Shown here: positions 21,147-29,583 of the stretch, piece after piece
Position numbering within the stretch: position 1 is the stretch's first letter
Layout: each line of letters starts with the position of its first letter
Source of the DNA: Arthrobacter sp. PvP023
GTDB taxonomy: Bacteria > Actinomycetota > Actinomycetes > Actinomycetales > Micrococcaceae
DNA length: 64,000 nt
Direction: 5' to 3'
Assembly: GCF_017832975.1 (NCBI RefSeq)
Contig: NZ_JAFIBI010000001.1
Span: 3,844,001-3,908,000 of the forward strand
The notes under the pieces: model-generated
The model's input: the letters and a program-made list of their open reading frames with translations, nothing else
Told to the model about the DNA's origin: nothing
The model's database searches: none
Translations under genes and position numbers: made by a program

Positions 21147-21206
21147 AGTGTGTGCGGATTGGGTGATTTCAGTGTGTGCGGCCTGCGTGTGAGCAAACGT
21201 GTGAGC
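21147..21206. promoter_or_regulatory. Direct-repeat cluster between small membrane protein and BTAD regulator
   Basis: AGTGTGTGCGG occurs at 21147-21157 and 21171-21181 (24 nt apart); CGTGTGAGC occurs at 21186-21194 and 21198-21206 (12 nt apart). The GTGTG heptamers fall on roughly 11-12-nt spacing. BTAD/SARP proteins are known to bind short direct repeats on one DNA face, so this is the likely site of the adjacent regulator (inference). Confidence 0.55.
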
Positions 21207-21237
21207 CCAGCAGACGCCGGCCGGCCCTCGGCGTACC

Positions 21238-23052
21238 ATGAGCCGTATGGCCGAGAATTGGATTCGGCTCCTCGGTCCGCCAGCGATCGAGTCCCCCGGT
21301 ACCACTCCCCTGCAGCCCAGGGGCCGCAAGGCCTGGGCGGTGCTGGCCTACCTCGCGCTGCAGGCGGACGGCACCGGCCGGTCCCGGACGGCGTCGCTGC
21401 TGTTTCCGGATGCCGCGGACCCGCTCGGTGCCCTGCGCTGGAACCTGTCCGAGCTGCGGCGGACGCTTGACGGCGTCACGGTGGCCGGCGATCCGCTGCG
21501 GCTGACCCTGCAGCCGCCGTGGCGCTGCGATGCGCTGGAAGTGGTGGACTCGGCCGCCCGCCCTGGCGTTGATCCGCGACGCTTCGGCGGCGAGCTGCTG
21601 GAGGGCCTGTCCTTCGCAGACTCGCCAGTCTTTGATTCGTGGCTCGCGGACCAGCGCTACCGGCTCGACAACTGCGCCCAGTCCCTGCTGTACGAGGCCG
21701 CGCTGGCCGCTTTGGCTTCCGGCGCTCCCGCCGAGGCGGCGGAGCTGGCGACGCTGGCGTTGCACCGCGATCCGTTCCATGCGGACTGCAACGTCGTCCT
21801 GGTCAAGGCGCTTGTGGCTCTCGGCGAGCACCGCCGGGCCCGTGAGCATGTCACCAAGTGCGGGAACCTCTACCGCGAGGAGCTTGGCCTCCCGCTGCCT
21901 GCGGAGATCCGCCGGGCCCTGTCCAACGCTGCACCGGAGGCAGACCCGGGGATGCCGGCCACCGTGGCGACAGTGCGGTCCTATCTCGACGCCGGCGGAG
22001 CGTCACTCTCGGCGGGGGCCGTGGACCGGGGGCTGGATCAGCTGCGGCTCGCGGTGGTCCTGGCCCAGCGCAACGGCGACGGCCATTTGATCGCCGAGTC
22101 CCTCGTGACGCTGTCCGGCGCGCTGATCCACCAGGCCGGCGGCCGCGGGGCGGAAGTGGCGGACTTCCTGCACCAGGCGCTGCAGGCGGAAGGGCCCGAC
22201 GGCGCCTCCCGGACTGCCGCTGCCGCGTACCGCGAACTGGGGTACCTGTCCGTCCAGCGCGGTGTGCCGGACCGCGCGGCCGGGTGGCTGGACCGGGCGA
22301 TGCGGGCCGCCGAGGGATTCCCGGACGAGCAGGCCAGGATCCTGGCGATCCAGGGGATGCTTGCCTCGGACACAGCACGGTATGACGATGCGGTGGCCTC
22401 GCTGACCGAGTCCGGAAGGCTGGCCAAGGCTATCGGGAACCGCAGGCAGCAGGCGTTCAGCGAGGCGTTGCTTGGGCGGGTTTACCTGCTTCGCGGGGAA
22501 CTGGAGCAGGCAGCTGCCTGCCTGGACCGGGCGCTGGCGTGGATAGCGGAGGAACACTGGACGGCGTTCGAGCCCTTTGTTGACGGAGTCCGGGGCGAGA
22601 CCTACCTTGCCGCCGGGCAACTGGAGGAAGCCGCGGCCCTGATTGACCGGTCCTGGGTGATGGCGGAGCTGGCAGGAGACCATTGCTACATGGCATTGGC
22701 GGCGGGCGCCGAGGCGCGGCTGTTCCTCGCCCACGGCGATCTCGCGGCGGCCGAACACTGGATTGGCCGCGGGCTCGAGCCCAAGCCGTGGTACCTCTGG
22801 TACTCGGCCCGGCTGCTGGACACGGCGGCGGAGGTTGCCCTAGCCAGCCGGTCTCGGCGTGCCTCGGAGTTCGTGGAGCGGCTGGCCGAGCTGGCCGGCC
22901 GGAGCGGAATGCGGGAGTTCACGGTGCGCGCGCAGTCACATAGGGCGGTGCTCGGTGACGAAGCGGCGGCGCAGGCTGTGCCGTGGCTGGCGAAGGAGAT
23001 TGGGAATCCTGCGCTGGATGCGTTCCTGGCGCAGCGGCACGGCGTCCGGTGA
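21238..23052 (+). CDS. BTAD-domain transcriptional regulator with TPR repeats
   Basis: A 604-aa SARP-like regulator. The N-terminal winged-helix-like part (RLLGPPAIESPG, RGRKAWAVLAYLAL, ALRWNLSELRR) leads into a bacterial transcriptional activator domain (GELLEGLSF, SVLYEAAL-like text, HRDPFHADCNVVLVKALVAL, REELGLPLPAEIRRA) at about residues 100-235. The remainder is TPR-like helical repeats (for example ADFLHQALQAE, AAGWLDRAMRAAEGF, AAACLDRALAWI). No NB-ARC ATPase domain is present. Start is 21238 or the ATG at 21247. Direct repeats sit immediately upstream, suggesting autoregulation. Confidence 0.88.
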   Translation: MSRMAENWIRLLGPPAIESPGTTPLQPRGRKAWAVLAYLALQADGTGRSRTASLLFPDAADPLGALRWNLSELRRTLDGVTVAGDPLRLTLQPPWRCDALEVVDSAARPGVDPRRFGGELLEGLSFADSPVFDSWLADQRYRLDNCAQSLLYEAALAALASGAPAEAAELATLALHRDPFHADCNVVLVKALVALGEHRRAREHVTKCGNLYREELGLPLPAEIRRALSNAAPEADPGMPATVATVRSYLDAGGASLSAGAVDRGLDQLRLAVVLAQRNGDGHLIAESLVTLSGALIHQAGGRGAEVADFLHQALQAEGPDGASRTAAAAYRELGYLSVQRGVPDRAAGWLDRAMRAAEGFPDEQARILAIQGMLASDTARYDDAVASLTESGRLAKAIGNRRQQAFSEALLGRVYLLRGELEQAAACLDRALAWIAEEHWTAFEPFVDGVRGETYLAAGQLEEAAALIDRSWVMAELAGDHCYMALAAGAEARLFLAHGDLAAAEHWIGRGLEPKPWYLWYSARLLDTAAEVALASRSRRASEFVERLAELAGRSGMREFTVRAQSHRAVLGDEAAAQAVPWLAKEIGNPALDAFLAQRHGVR

Positions 23053-23069
23053 TGGAGCTTGTCGAGATC
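23048..23069. repeat. Dispersed intergenic repeat copy
   Basis: GGTGATGGAGCTTGTCGAGA-type copy overlapping the stop of the BTAD gene. Confidence 0.55.
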
Positions 23070-23090
23070 GAAGCACACCCGGGTTAAACA

Positions 23091-23126
23091 AAAAACAGGG
23101 CCTGCCAAACGGCAGACCCTGTTTTT
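23091..23126. terminator. Strong bidirectional terminator
   Basis: AAAAACAGGGCCTGCC (23091-23106), loop AAAC, GGCAGACCCTGTTTTT (23111-23126); one mismatch, with A and T tracts giving termination on both strands. It serves the BTAD regulator and the cold shock gene. Confidence 0.92.
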
Positions 23127-23160
23127 ATAGGAAACCTAACGGTCCCGGGTATCTAAGAAA

Positions 23161-23364
23161 TTAGATAGCCTGGATGTTGGTGGCCTGGGGACCCTTGGGG
23201 CCCTGCTCGGTTTCGAAGGAGACCTTCTGGTTCTCTTCGAGGGAGCGGAAGCCGGAGGAGTTGATCGCAGAGTAGTGTGCGAAAACGTCCTGTGAGGAGT
23301 CATCGGGGGAAATGAAGCCGAAGCCCTTTTCAGCGTTAAACCATTTGACGGTACCAGTAGCCAT
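23161..23364 (-). CDS. cspA: Cold shock protein
   Basis: A 67-aa single cold-shock domain, full family length: ATGTVKWFNAEKGFGFISPD carries RNP1-like KGFGFI, and DVFAHYSAI carries RNP2 (VFAHY). It binds single-stranded nucleic acid and acts as an RNA chaperone. AAGGAC lies 9 nt before the ATG. A 163-nt gap upstream can hold a 5' leader. Ends at the strong bidirectional terminator. Confidence 0.97.
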   Translation of the reverse strand: MATGTVKWFNAEKGFGFISPDDSSQDVFAHYSAINSSGFRSLEENQKVSFETEQGPKGPQATNIQAI

Positions 23365-23527
23365 TATTTATGTCCTTCGTGAAGGTGGAGGAACTGTCCC
23401 GACTTTCGGGTCCTCCGGTGTGGGGTGTTCAAAACCGCTACTTCAGAAGAACGAGGACTTTCGACCCCGCGTACTGCCTGAACTACCAAATACAAACACA
23501 ACAACGATCTCTACTGTACACGGGTTT

Positions 23528-24775
23528 TCAGAGCGGATTTACCACGGGCATCAGCGGGATGTCCGGGACGGTGATGGACCGCGGCCCATCGAACCCCTGC
23601 ATGAACACCGTGACGAAGCTGAGCGACACCGTGCCGCCGGATTCGGGCAGCTGGTTCTCGAAGTTGATGGTCCCCTTGCGCTGGCCCCCGGGCGGTATGT
23701 CGGGCTGCCAGGTGCTGCGGAAGGAATCAGCGTCGAACGTCGTGCCGTCCGGGCCGGTGAGGACGGCGTTGTGAAACAGCGGCAGTGACATGGAGCTGCC
23801 GGTGCCGTTCCGCACATGGATCTCCACCCGCGTGAAATGTGCGGTGCTCTGGATGCTGAGGACGGTCACCGTGACGCCCTGTGTTTCCGTCACCACCTGA
23901 CGGGCCAGCCGTTGGGTGCCTTCCTCGTTCCCGGAAAAATAGCCGACGGCGTAACTCGCCCCGGCGGCCAGCAGCCACCCGCCGCCGCCGAGCAGGAGCA
24001 GCGTCACCAGCACTGTGGCGATGACCGGACGTGACCGTGGCGCAGCACGCGGTATGCCCTCAGCCGGCCCGGAAGGATGCGCGGTCCCGGCGCCATAGGA
24101 TCCTCCACGGCTATCCGGGCGGCCCGGCCTCACCGGGCGCGCGGGCCGTGTCGGCTGGCCGAGGCTGGACGGCCGGTACTGCGGTTTAGGCCGTTTAGGT
24201 GCGGGCTGCGCCTTGTCTTTGAGGTAATCCAGCGCCTCCCCGCCCAGGGCAACGGCCAGGCCCATCGCCGGTGTGACGAACCACGTCCAGGTGGGCGTGA
24301 GCTCGGTCAGGAAAGCGGTCAGACTGTTGCCGATCAGCCCCACCACATTGATCGCGGCGGCGAAGAGCAGCGCCGAGCCTAGCCCCTTTTTCCTTGCAGC
24401 CGCCGGGGCGGTCTGGGGCCCCTCCCACCCGCCGGCTGCGGGCGGCGGTGCGCTGCCGCCGTCGTACGTCCCTTCAACAAAGCGGAGCCTGACCTGCCCG
24501 AACCGGACCTCATCGCCGTCGGTGAGTTCGGTGGGAGAGGTGATGGCGCGGCCGTTGACCCAGGTGCCGTTGCGCGAGTTTTGGTCGTCGAGGATGGTCC
24601 GGCCGTCAACCGAGGTCAGCAGGGCGTGCCGGCGGCTCACACCGGAAGCGGGCAGGCGCAGCCGTGAACCCTCGTCGCTGCCAACGGTCGTTTTGCCGTG
24701 CGGGATCACAATCCGGGTCCCCGCCGCCTCCCCGTTGACGACGACGAACGCGCTCCGCAACCCCGATGCATCCAC
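23528..24775 (-). CDS. FHA-domain membrane protein with extracellular C-terminal domain
   Basis: A 415-aa protein. The N-terminal FHA domain (about residues 15-100) reads TTVGSDEGSRLRLPASGVSR, RHALLTSVDG and NSRNGTWVNG, with the phosphothreonine-binding Gly-Ser-Arg-His and Asn residues intact. A hydrophobic pair follows (ALLFAAAINVVGLIGNSL and TWFVTPAMGLAVALGG), then a Pro/Arg-rich linker (residues 200-245), a third membrane segment (VIATVLVTLLLLGGGGWLLA) and a beta-rich domain resembling DUF4352-type extracellular domains. The design suggests a receptor reading Ser/Thr kinase phosphorylation. Starts GTG. A 293-nt gap upstream holds nothing I recognise. Confidence 0.82.
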   Translation of the reverse strand: MDASGLRSAFVVVNGEAAGTRIVIPHGKTTVGSDEGSRLRLPASGVSRRHALLTSVDGRTILDDQNSRNGTWVNGRAITSPTELTDGDEVRFGQVRLRFVEGTYDGGSAPPPAAGGWEGPQTAPAAARKKGLGSALLFAAAINVVGLIGNSLTAFLTELTPTWTWFVTPAMGLAVALGGEALDYLKDKAQPAPKRPKPQYRPSSLGQPTRPARPVRPGRPDSRGGSYGAGTAHPSGPAEGIPRAAPRSRPVIATVLVTLLLLGGGGWLLAAGASYAVGYFSGNEEGTQRLARQVVTETQGVTVTVLSIQSTAHFTRVEIHVRNGTGSSMSLPLFHNAVLTGPDGTTFDADSFRSTWQPDIPPGGQRKGTINFENQLPESGGTVSLSFVTVFMQGFDGPRSITVPDIPLMPVVNPL

Positions 24776-25068
24776 GACTTCCCCGACCAGCCAGGAGGGC
24801 GCCGGCCCCCGAAAGGAGAAACACCGCCGCCGGCTCTGGCGGACGGCTTACTGTAAGTCTCCTCGTGGCGGGTGGGGCTGACAAGGAACGCGAAAAAGGG
24901 CCGCCCGGGACTTTTGCGCGGGCTTGCGCGGGCTTCGGCGGGGTGCGGACGTTCGTGCAGGTGGTAGCCGGTCAGGTGGCTCCGGCGCTTCCGGGGCTGT
25001 TTCCTAATGTCGGGACCATCGACCCTGCTCCCTGGCGGCCGGGTAGGCAACGCTTGCGTCAGCGCAAC

Positions 25069-26310
25069 CTACCGGACGGCCCTGTCCGCGTTCACGCGGC
25101 CATACGCCCAGTACGTGCCCGTGCCGGAAATCTTGTCGGCGGTGGACTCCACATTTGCGCGGACGGATTGTTGCGTGGCGCCGGGATGCGAGCTCCAGGC
25201 AAGCGCGGCTGTGGCAGCGACGATGGGTGAGGACATTGAGGTGCCGTTGCCGACGTCGTACCCGAAGGAGCGGTTGTTCTGCGTCCCGAGGACGAAGGTG
25301 TGGTTCGGGAACGTCGAATACACATTGACTCCGGGCGCTGCGACGTCCACCCAGCTGGCTCCGTAGGTGGAGAAGGATGCCTTGGCGTCGGTGTTGTCGG
25401 TAGCGGCGACGGCAATAACGTTGGGGTATGCGCCCGGGTAGATCTTGGTCTGGTTGCCGCCGTTGCCTGCTGCGGCAACCAGCACCACGCCCTGATTCCA
25501 GGCGTTATTGACGGCAGCTTCGAGGGTCCGCGACGCCCGTACTCCGATGCTCATGTTGATGACCTTCGCACCGTTGCTGACAGCCCAGTTGATGCCGTTC
25601 GCGAGGCCTGAGCTGGATCCGACGCCGCTGTCGTTGAGCACTTTGCCGGCCAGGATCGTGCAACCCGGGCACACCCCGGCTACACCCATCGTGTTGTTGG
25701 CAGTGGCGGCAACGGTACCGGCGACGTGGGTGCCGTGGCCGTAATTGTCTTCGTTGGTGGCCGCACCGCTGTAGTTGGCGCGTGCAACAACTTTCGGGTT
25801 GATGTCCGGGTTGTCGCTTGCGACGCCTGAATCGAGAACGGCAACCTTTATGCCGCTACCGGTGGTGACGTTCCAGGCTTCCACGGCGTCGACGTCGGCG
25901 TCCGCTTTCCCTCCGGCGACGGACAGGGTGCCGGCGGTGTTGGTGAATGACTGACCGCTGTTTTGCAGGGCGTACTGGCGGGGGAAATACTCGTCCGACG
26001 TAGCGGCGGTGACCAACTCGTCCGGCTCGGCGTACTCCACAGCCGGGTTCCGGCCCAAGGCGTCAATGAGTTGAAGTTCTTTGCCGGCCGGTACTTTGAT
26101 GAGCTGGGCGCCGGTGCTGCCGATGCCCGGGCCTTCGCTGAGGCCGTGCCCGCGCAGCACGCCGGCCGCCGCACCGGGGTCGCGGAATTTGACCATGATC
26201 TGGCCCGTGACGGGTGACGACTGGGCCGCCGCGCTACTCGGAACTGCTGCGGCAATTCCGCCGAGGCCCATGACTAGCGCTGCGAAACCGGCTACAAGGA
26301 TCCTTTTCAT
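25069..26310 (-). CDS. Secreted subtilisin-like serine protease (S8)
   Basis: A 413-aa secreted protease. Signal peptide at residues 1-29 (KRILVAGFAALVMGLGGIAA). An I9-type propeptide follows (GQIMVKFRDPGAAAGVL), ending near SDEYFPRQYALQNSG, the usual start of mature subtilases of this class. Catalytic triad: Asp in IKVAVLDSGVA, His in YGHGTHVAGTVA, Ser in GNGTSMSSPIVAATAAL; oxyanion Asn in AAAGNGG. Calcium-binding and S8 core regions look complete. Monocistronic; stop at 25069. Confidence 0.95.
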   Translation of the reverse strand: MKRILVAGFAALVMGLGGIAAAVPSSAAAQSSPVTGQIMVKFRDPGAAAGVLRGHGLSEGPGIGSTGAQLIKVPAGKELQLIDALGRNPAVEYAEPDELVTAATSDEYFPRQYALQNSGQSFTNTAGTLSVAGGKADADVDAVEAWNVTTGSGIKVAVLDSGVASDNPDINPKVVARANYSGAATNEDNYGHGTHVAGTVAATANNTMGVAGVCPGCTILAGKVLNDSGVGSSSGLANGINWAVSNGAKVINMSIGVRASRTLEAAVNNAWNQGVVLVAAAGNGGNQTKIYPGAYPNVIAVAATDNTDAKASFSTYGASWVDVAAPGVNVYSTFPNHTFVLGTQNNRSFGYDVGNGTSMSSPIVAATAALAWSSHPGATQQSVRANVESTADKISGTGTYWAYGRVNADRAVR

Positions 26311-26405
26311 TCAGTTATCTTGCGGCAAACTTCAGCAGCTGGATAGAGGCAGAGGGCGAGACAACACATGGGTCTTCCGTTCGACGACGGCTCCACGCCT
26401 GAGCC

Positions 26406-26430
26406 GGTGGTTGAGCCTGCTGAGACCTGG
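26406..26430. repeat. Dispersed intergenic repeat copy
   Basis: GGTGGTTGAGCCTGCTGAGA-type copy immediately before the stop of the alpha/beta hydrolase. Confidence 0.6.
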
Positions 26431-26434
26431 TGGT

Positions 26435-27340
26435 TCAATGGTCCGGCTCCTGAGCGAAGAACCGCAGAGCCCTGTCGGCCACGAGTTCAGGCCGGTGGTC
26501 AGCAAGGAAATGCCCCTCACCGGGCAAAATCTCCGTGGTCACATTACCGCCGCGTCCGGGGCGATGGCCCATCCCCTGCAGGGTCCCGGATGGTTCCATG
26601 GCTCCGGTAAGGACGAGGGTCCGCACGGCAAAATCGCGTCTGGCGTAGGCGCCGAAGATAATAGCCATGAACGCCGGGAGGATCGTGGCACGATATAGGG
26701 CCGAGCCTGCGAGGGCCCTCTCGCGCTGGGCCATTGCCGCGTAGTAGAGCTGGATGTCCTCCTCCTTGACTCCGCCAGCAGGCTCGAAGGCCGTGAAGAG
26801 GTGCCGCACAACTTTTTCGTTCTGCTGCACGCGCGGACCGATCCCCGGAGCCGCGATCGCGAAGGCGTGCCACAGCTTGGGGAAGAGTCCCAGCAGCCGG
26901 GCGTTTGGCCTAATGTGCACATCAGGGGCGCCCGTGACAACGAGAGCCTCCACCAGGTCGGGCCGGTCCATGGCCAGTTGCTGGCCAATGATGGCGCCCC
27001 AGTCGTGGGTCAGGAACCGCGCCCGCGTGATATCCAGTGTGGCCATGAGCTGGACGATGTCATCGACAAGGGTGCGGGCCTCGTAGCCTTTCGTGGGGGC
27101 GTCGGTCCAGCCGAAGCCCCGCTGGTCCACGGCGACTACCCGGTAGTGCTCGGCCAGGTGCGGGATGACGCCATGCCACTCCCACCAGTTCTGCGGGAAT
27201 CCATGGAGCAGGAGAAGCGGCTGCCCCCGCCCCGCCTCCGCTACGTGCATCCGTAACCCACGCACATCTATCCATCGGTGGGTCACGCCCGCAAGGTGCG
27301 GCATGGCAATTCCGGCAACGACGCCGCCTGGCCCTTCCAT
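26435..27340 (-). CDS. Alpha/beta hydrolase, epoxide-hydrolase/haloalkane-dehalogenase type
   Basis: A 301-aa alpha/beta hydrolase. Oxyanion motif HGFPQNWWEWHGVIPHLA; nucleophile elbow FLTHDWGAIIG, where Asp replaces Ser as in epoxide hydrolases and dehalogenases; lid region from about residue 150; catalytic His in GEGHFLADHRPELV. The usual acid-bearing GxxDP segment reads LTGAMEPSG, so glutamate seems to stand in for aspartate. The start at 27340 (MEGPGGVVAG) has only a distant GGAG; MPHLAGV ten codons on is possible. Longer upstream frames are not homologous. Substrate unknown. Confidence 0.85.
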   Translation of the reverse strand: MEGPGGVVAGIAMPHLAGVTHRWIDVRGLRMHVAEAGRGQPLLLLHGFPQNWWEWHGVIPHLAEHYRVVAVDQRGFGWTDAPTKGYEARTLVDDIVQLMATLDITRARFLTHDWGAIIGQQLAMDRPDLVEALVVTGAPDVHIRPNARLLGLFPKLWHAFAIAAPGIGPRVQQNEKVVRHLFTAFEPAGGVKEEDIQLYYAAMAQRERALAGSALYRATILPAFMAIIFGAYARRDFAVRTLVLTGAMEPSGTLQGMGHRPGRGGNVTTEILPGEGHFLADHRPELVADRALRFFAQEPDH

Positions 27341-27468
27341 GCACTCAAAATACTCCGTCTGTACCGGGCACCCAAGGGCTCCACGTCGAACTAGTGCTGT
27401 TTCTTGAGGGCACGTACGACGACGATGTGCAGCGTCCGCTGCTCGATGGCCGGGCGCCGTTCCGGGCA

Positions 27469-28158
27469 CTACTTGAGGCTGAGCACCTCGTCGATCGGGC
27501 GGCCGTTGACGAACACCCGGGCGCTCGTGGCCCCGGCCGCTGCCATGGCCGTGTACTCCAGCTGTGCCTTCGCCCGGGGGATGTCGCACACACCACCCAG
27601 CATGAACTGCCCGGTGAGGTAGATCGTGATCGTGCTGCCGTCCAACTCCCCGCCAACGTAGCTGAGGTTCGACTGGTACAGGACGTTCACGAGCCCTGAC
27701 AGTCCGACGTCGCGGCTCTTGTTCGCGAGCAGCGTCCCGACGCTGGGGCCCACCTGGTCCGTGAAGCGGACCGGAGCCGTGGTGGTAGCGACGAGGCTGT
27801 CACCGCAGCCGATCAACGGCCCGGAAACACCGGCGTCGCCGACGGCGACGTAGTAGATGGTCAGCGGGGCCACCTGCTCCGGGAGCCCGGTGGAGGTAGG
27901 TTCCGCCGTCGCCGTCGGGCTCGCAGGAGCGGACGACGGCGGGGTAGTCGCTGTAGGGGTCGGGGTGACCGACGGGGTGGTCGCGGACGGGCTTGCGGTC
28001 GTGGTCGGCGCGGCGGAGCTACTCGCGGGCGACGACGTCGTAGTCGCGGCGGCGGACGTGCTCGTGGGCGCCGGAGCCGGCGGGCCGAAGCAGCCCGAGA
28101 GCCCGAACAGGGCACAGACCCCGAGAACGCTGAATGCCGTAAGCCTGGGCCTGGTCAT
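27469..28158 (-). CDS. Lipoprotein with GerMN-like domain
   Basis: A 229-aa lipoprotein. The signal ends in lipobox LSGC (VLGVCALFGLSGC), cysteine near residue 23. A long Ser/Thr/Pro/Ala linker follows (about residues 24-92, of the type TTTSSPASSSAAPTTTASPS), then a GerMN-type domain (LTIYYVAVGD, SLVATTTAPVRF, STITIYLTGQFMLGGVCDIP, ARVFVNGRPIDEVL). GerMN domains occur in spore-germination and lipoprotein contexts in Gram-positives and probably bind cell-wall ligands. Start set by GGGGG 5 nt upstream. Confidence 0.82.
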   Translation of the reverse strand: MTRPRLTAFSVLGVCALFGLSGCFGPPAPAPTSTSAAATTTSSPASSSAAPTTTASPSATTPSVTPTPTATTPPSSAPASPTATAEPTSTGLPEQVAPLTIYYVAVGDAGVSGPLIGCGDSLVATTTAPVRFTDQVGPSVGTLLANKSRDVGLSGLVNVLYQSNLSYVGGELDGSTITIYLTGQFMLGGVCDIPRAKAQLEYTAMAAAGATSARVFVNGRPIDEVLSLK

Positions 28159-28287
28159 GATGCCCCCTTTGGTGCGGGCCCAGCATTTTCGGAGCCCTGC
28201 TTCAACCTACGCCTGAAGGTTCCTCCGGAACAGGGGCTTAAGTCCGGCGTCGATGGCGGCTCCGGGCAGGCCGGAAGCGCCTATCAC

Positions 28288-28620
28288 TCAGCTTGCCGGC
28301 TTCCGCGATGGTCCCCCGGGCCGCCCCTTCCTCCGGAGTACATACCTCGCGGTGAGGGCTGCAAGAAGGCCGGCGAGAGTCACCAGTTGCACTTCGTCAA
28401 AGGACAGCCCGTCAATGTTCGGCTGCAATTCTTCTTCCGTCGCCCAGCCGAACCAGACTTCGCTAACTAGTATCCCCGCAAGGAAATAGGCAGCGGCCGA
28501 GTAGAGCCACAGCCAGCGCGTGATGCCTCGCCCGACGATCAGGTGCGCCACAACGCCGAAGGCCAGCGCCATGACCGCAAGCAGTGCCAAACCTGCAATT
28601 CCCAGGTCCCATTGCGCCAC
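28288..28620 (-). CDS. Small integral membrane protein
   Basis: A 110-aa protein with three predicted membrane helices: LGIAGLALLAVMALAFGVVA, WLWLYSAAAYFLAGILVSEV and VQLVTLAGLLAALTARYVLR, ending in a basic tail (RRKGRPGGPSRKPAS). An acidic loop (ATEEELQPNIDGLSFDE) lies between helices 2 and 3. I recognise no family. GTG at 28620 is chosen since GGGAGG lies 9 nt before it; a TTG at 28626 is too close to that site. Confidence 0.65.
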   Translation of the reverse strand: MAQWDLGIAGLALLAVMALAFGVVAHLIVGRGITRWLWLYSAAAYFLAGILVSEVWFGWATEEELQPNIDGLSFDEVQLVTLAGLLAALTARYVLRRKGRPGGPSRKPAS

Positions 28621-28724
28621 CGCCAATCACCTCCCCGCCACTCTTCCTGCCATGAGTCTCCTCGTTCGGACTTCATGAACGTAGAGCCGATGGTCCCCGA
28701 TACCCGCTGATTCCGCGGCACCGC

Positions 28725-28897
28725 GTGAGAGAGGGTTTCCCGTTTCGGCCCCGGGAGTGAGAGAGCGTCCGGAGGAAAGGGTGCCAAAAGTGAGAGAGCG
28801 TCCGGGGGAAAGGGTGCCAAAAGTGAGAGAGCGTCCGGGGTAACGGGTGCCAAAAGTGAGAGAGCGTCCGTCGAAAAGGGGAAAGAACTGAGAGAGC
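28725..28897. repeat. Tandem array 3: six TGAGAGAG units on a 32-33-nt period
   Basis: TGAGAGAG occurs at 28726, 28758, 28791, 28824, 28857 and 28889. The four central units continue GCGTCCG and then, with variation, GGGAAAGGGTGCCAAAAG. Arrays near 2.75-3.09 kb share the core GAGAGAG(C/G)GTCCGG and the same 32-34-nt period. The array fills the gap between the SDR gene stop (28909) and the start of the small membrane protein gene (28620). It is not coding and not CRISPR-like, because the inter-core sequence is conserved. Confidence 0.93.
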
Positions 28898-28908
28898 GTT
28901 GGAGGGGG

Positions 28909-29583
28909 CTAGAGCGAGGCGCCGCCGCAGATCACGTAGTTCTGGCCGGTGATGGACTTCCCGTGCGGGCCCAGCAGGAACGCGGCCAGCGCGGCCACGT
29001 CCTCCGGGTCCACCAGGGCACCGAGGGCCGGCATCCGCACCGGGGTGGCTGCCCGGCCGGGATCGTTCAGCATCGGAGTGTCGGTCGGGCCCGGGGAGAG
29101 CACGTTCACGGTAATCCCCCGCGGCGCGAGTTCCTGCGCCCACGTCCGTCCCAGCCCCATCAGCGCAGCCTTCGTCGCAGCGTAATGACTCTTGCCCGGC
29201 ATCCCGGTGGAGGTGCGGCTGCCCAGCAGCAGCACCCGCCCGCCGTCGGGCATGGAGGGCACCAAAGCGTTGGCCAGCACGCTGGCCGCCGCCACGTGGA
29301 CAGTGAACATTCCGGCCAGCGCAGACGGGTCCAGCTCGCCCAAGGGCGCGGTCCGCTGGAACCCGGCGGCGTGCACCAGCGCATCCGCCGGCCGCAGCCC
29401 GGCCAGCGCACCGGGCAGGGATTCCGGTTCGGAGAGATCAGCCCGCAGCCACCGAAACCCCTTCCCCAACGAAGACTCGCTGCGGCTCAGGCCGGTCACC
29501 CGCCACCCGTCGGCAAGCAGTCGCTGAGCTATCGCTTTGCCGATTCCCGAGCTGGTGCCGGTGACAACGGCGTGCTGTGTCAT
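28909..29583 (-). CDS. SDR family oxidoreductase (last gene of acid-sugar operon)
   Basis: A 224-aa short SDR: VVTGTSSGIGKAIAQRL (TGxxxGIG), HAAGF at the NNAG position, LLGSRTST with the catalytic serine, YAATKAALMGL (YxxxK), NVLSPGPTDTPML, and C-terminal SITGQNYVICGG. Start ATG at 29583 overlaps the stop of the BNR-protein gene as ATGA, so translation is coupled and the two belong to one operon. Probably oxidises or reduces a sugar-acid intermediate; inferred from context. Confidence 0.88.
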   Translation of the reverse strand: MTQHAVVTGTSSGIGKAIAQRLLADGWRVTGLSRSESSLGKGFRWLRADLSEPESLPGALAGLRPADALVHAAGFQRTAPLGELDPSALAGMFTVHVAAASVLANALVPSMPDGGRVLLLGSRTSTGMPGKSHYAATKAALMGLGRTWAQELAPRGITVNVLSPGPTDTPMLNDPGRAATPVRMPALGALVDPEDVAALAAFLLGPHGKSITGQNYVICGGASL

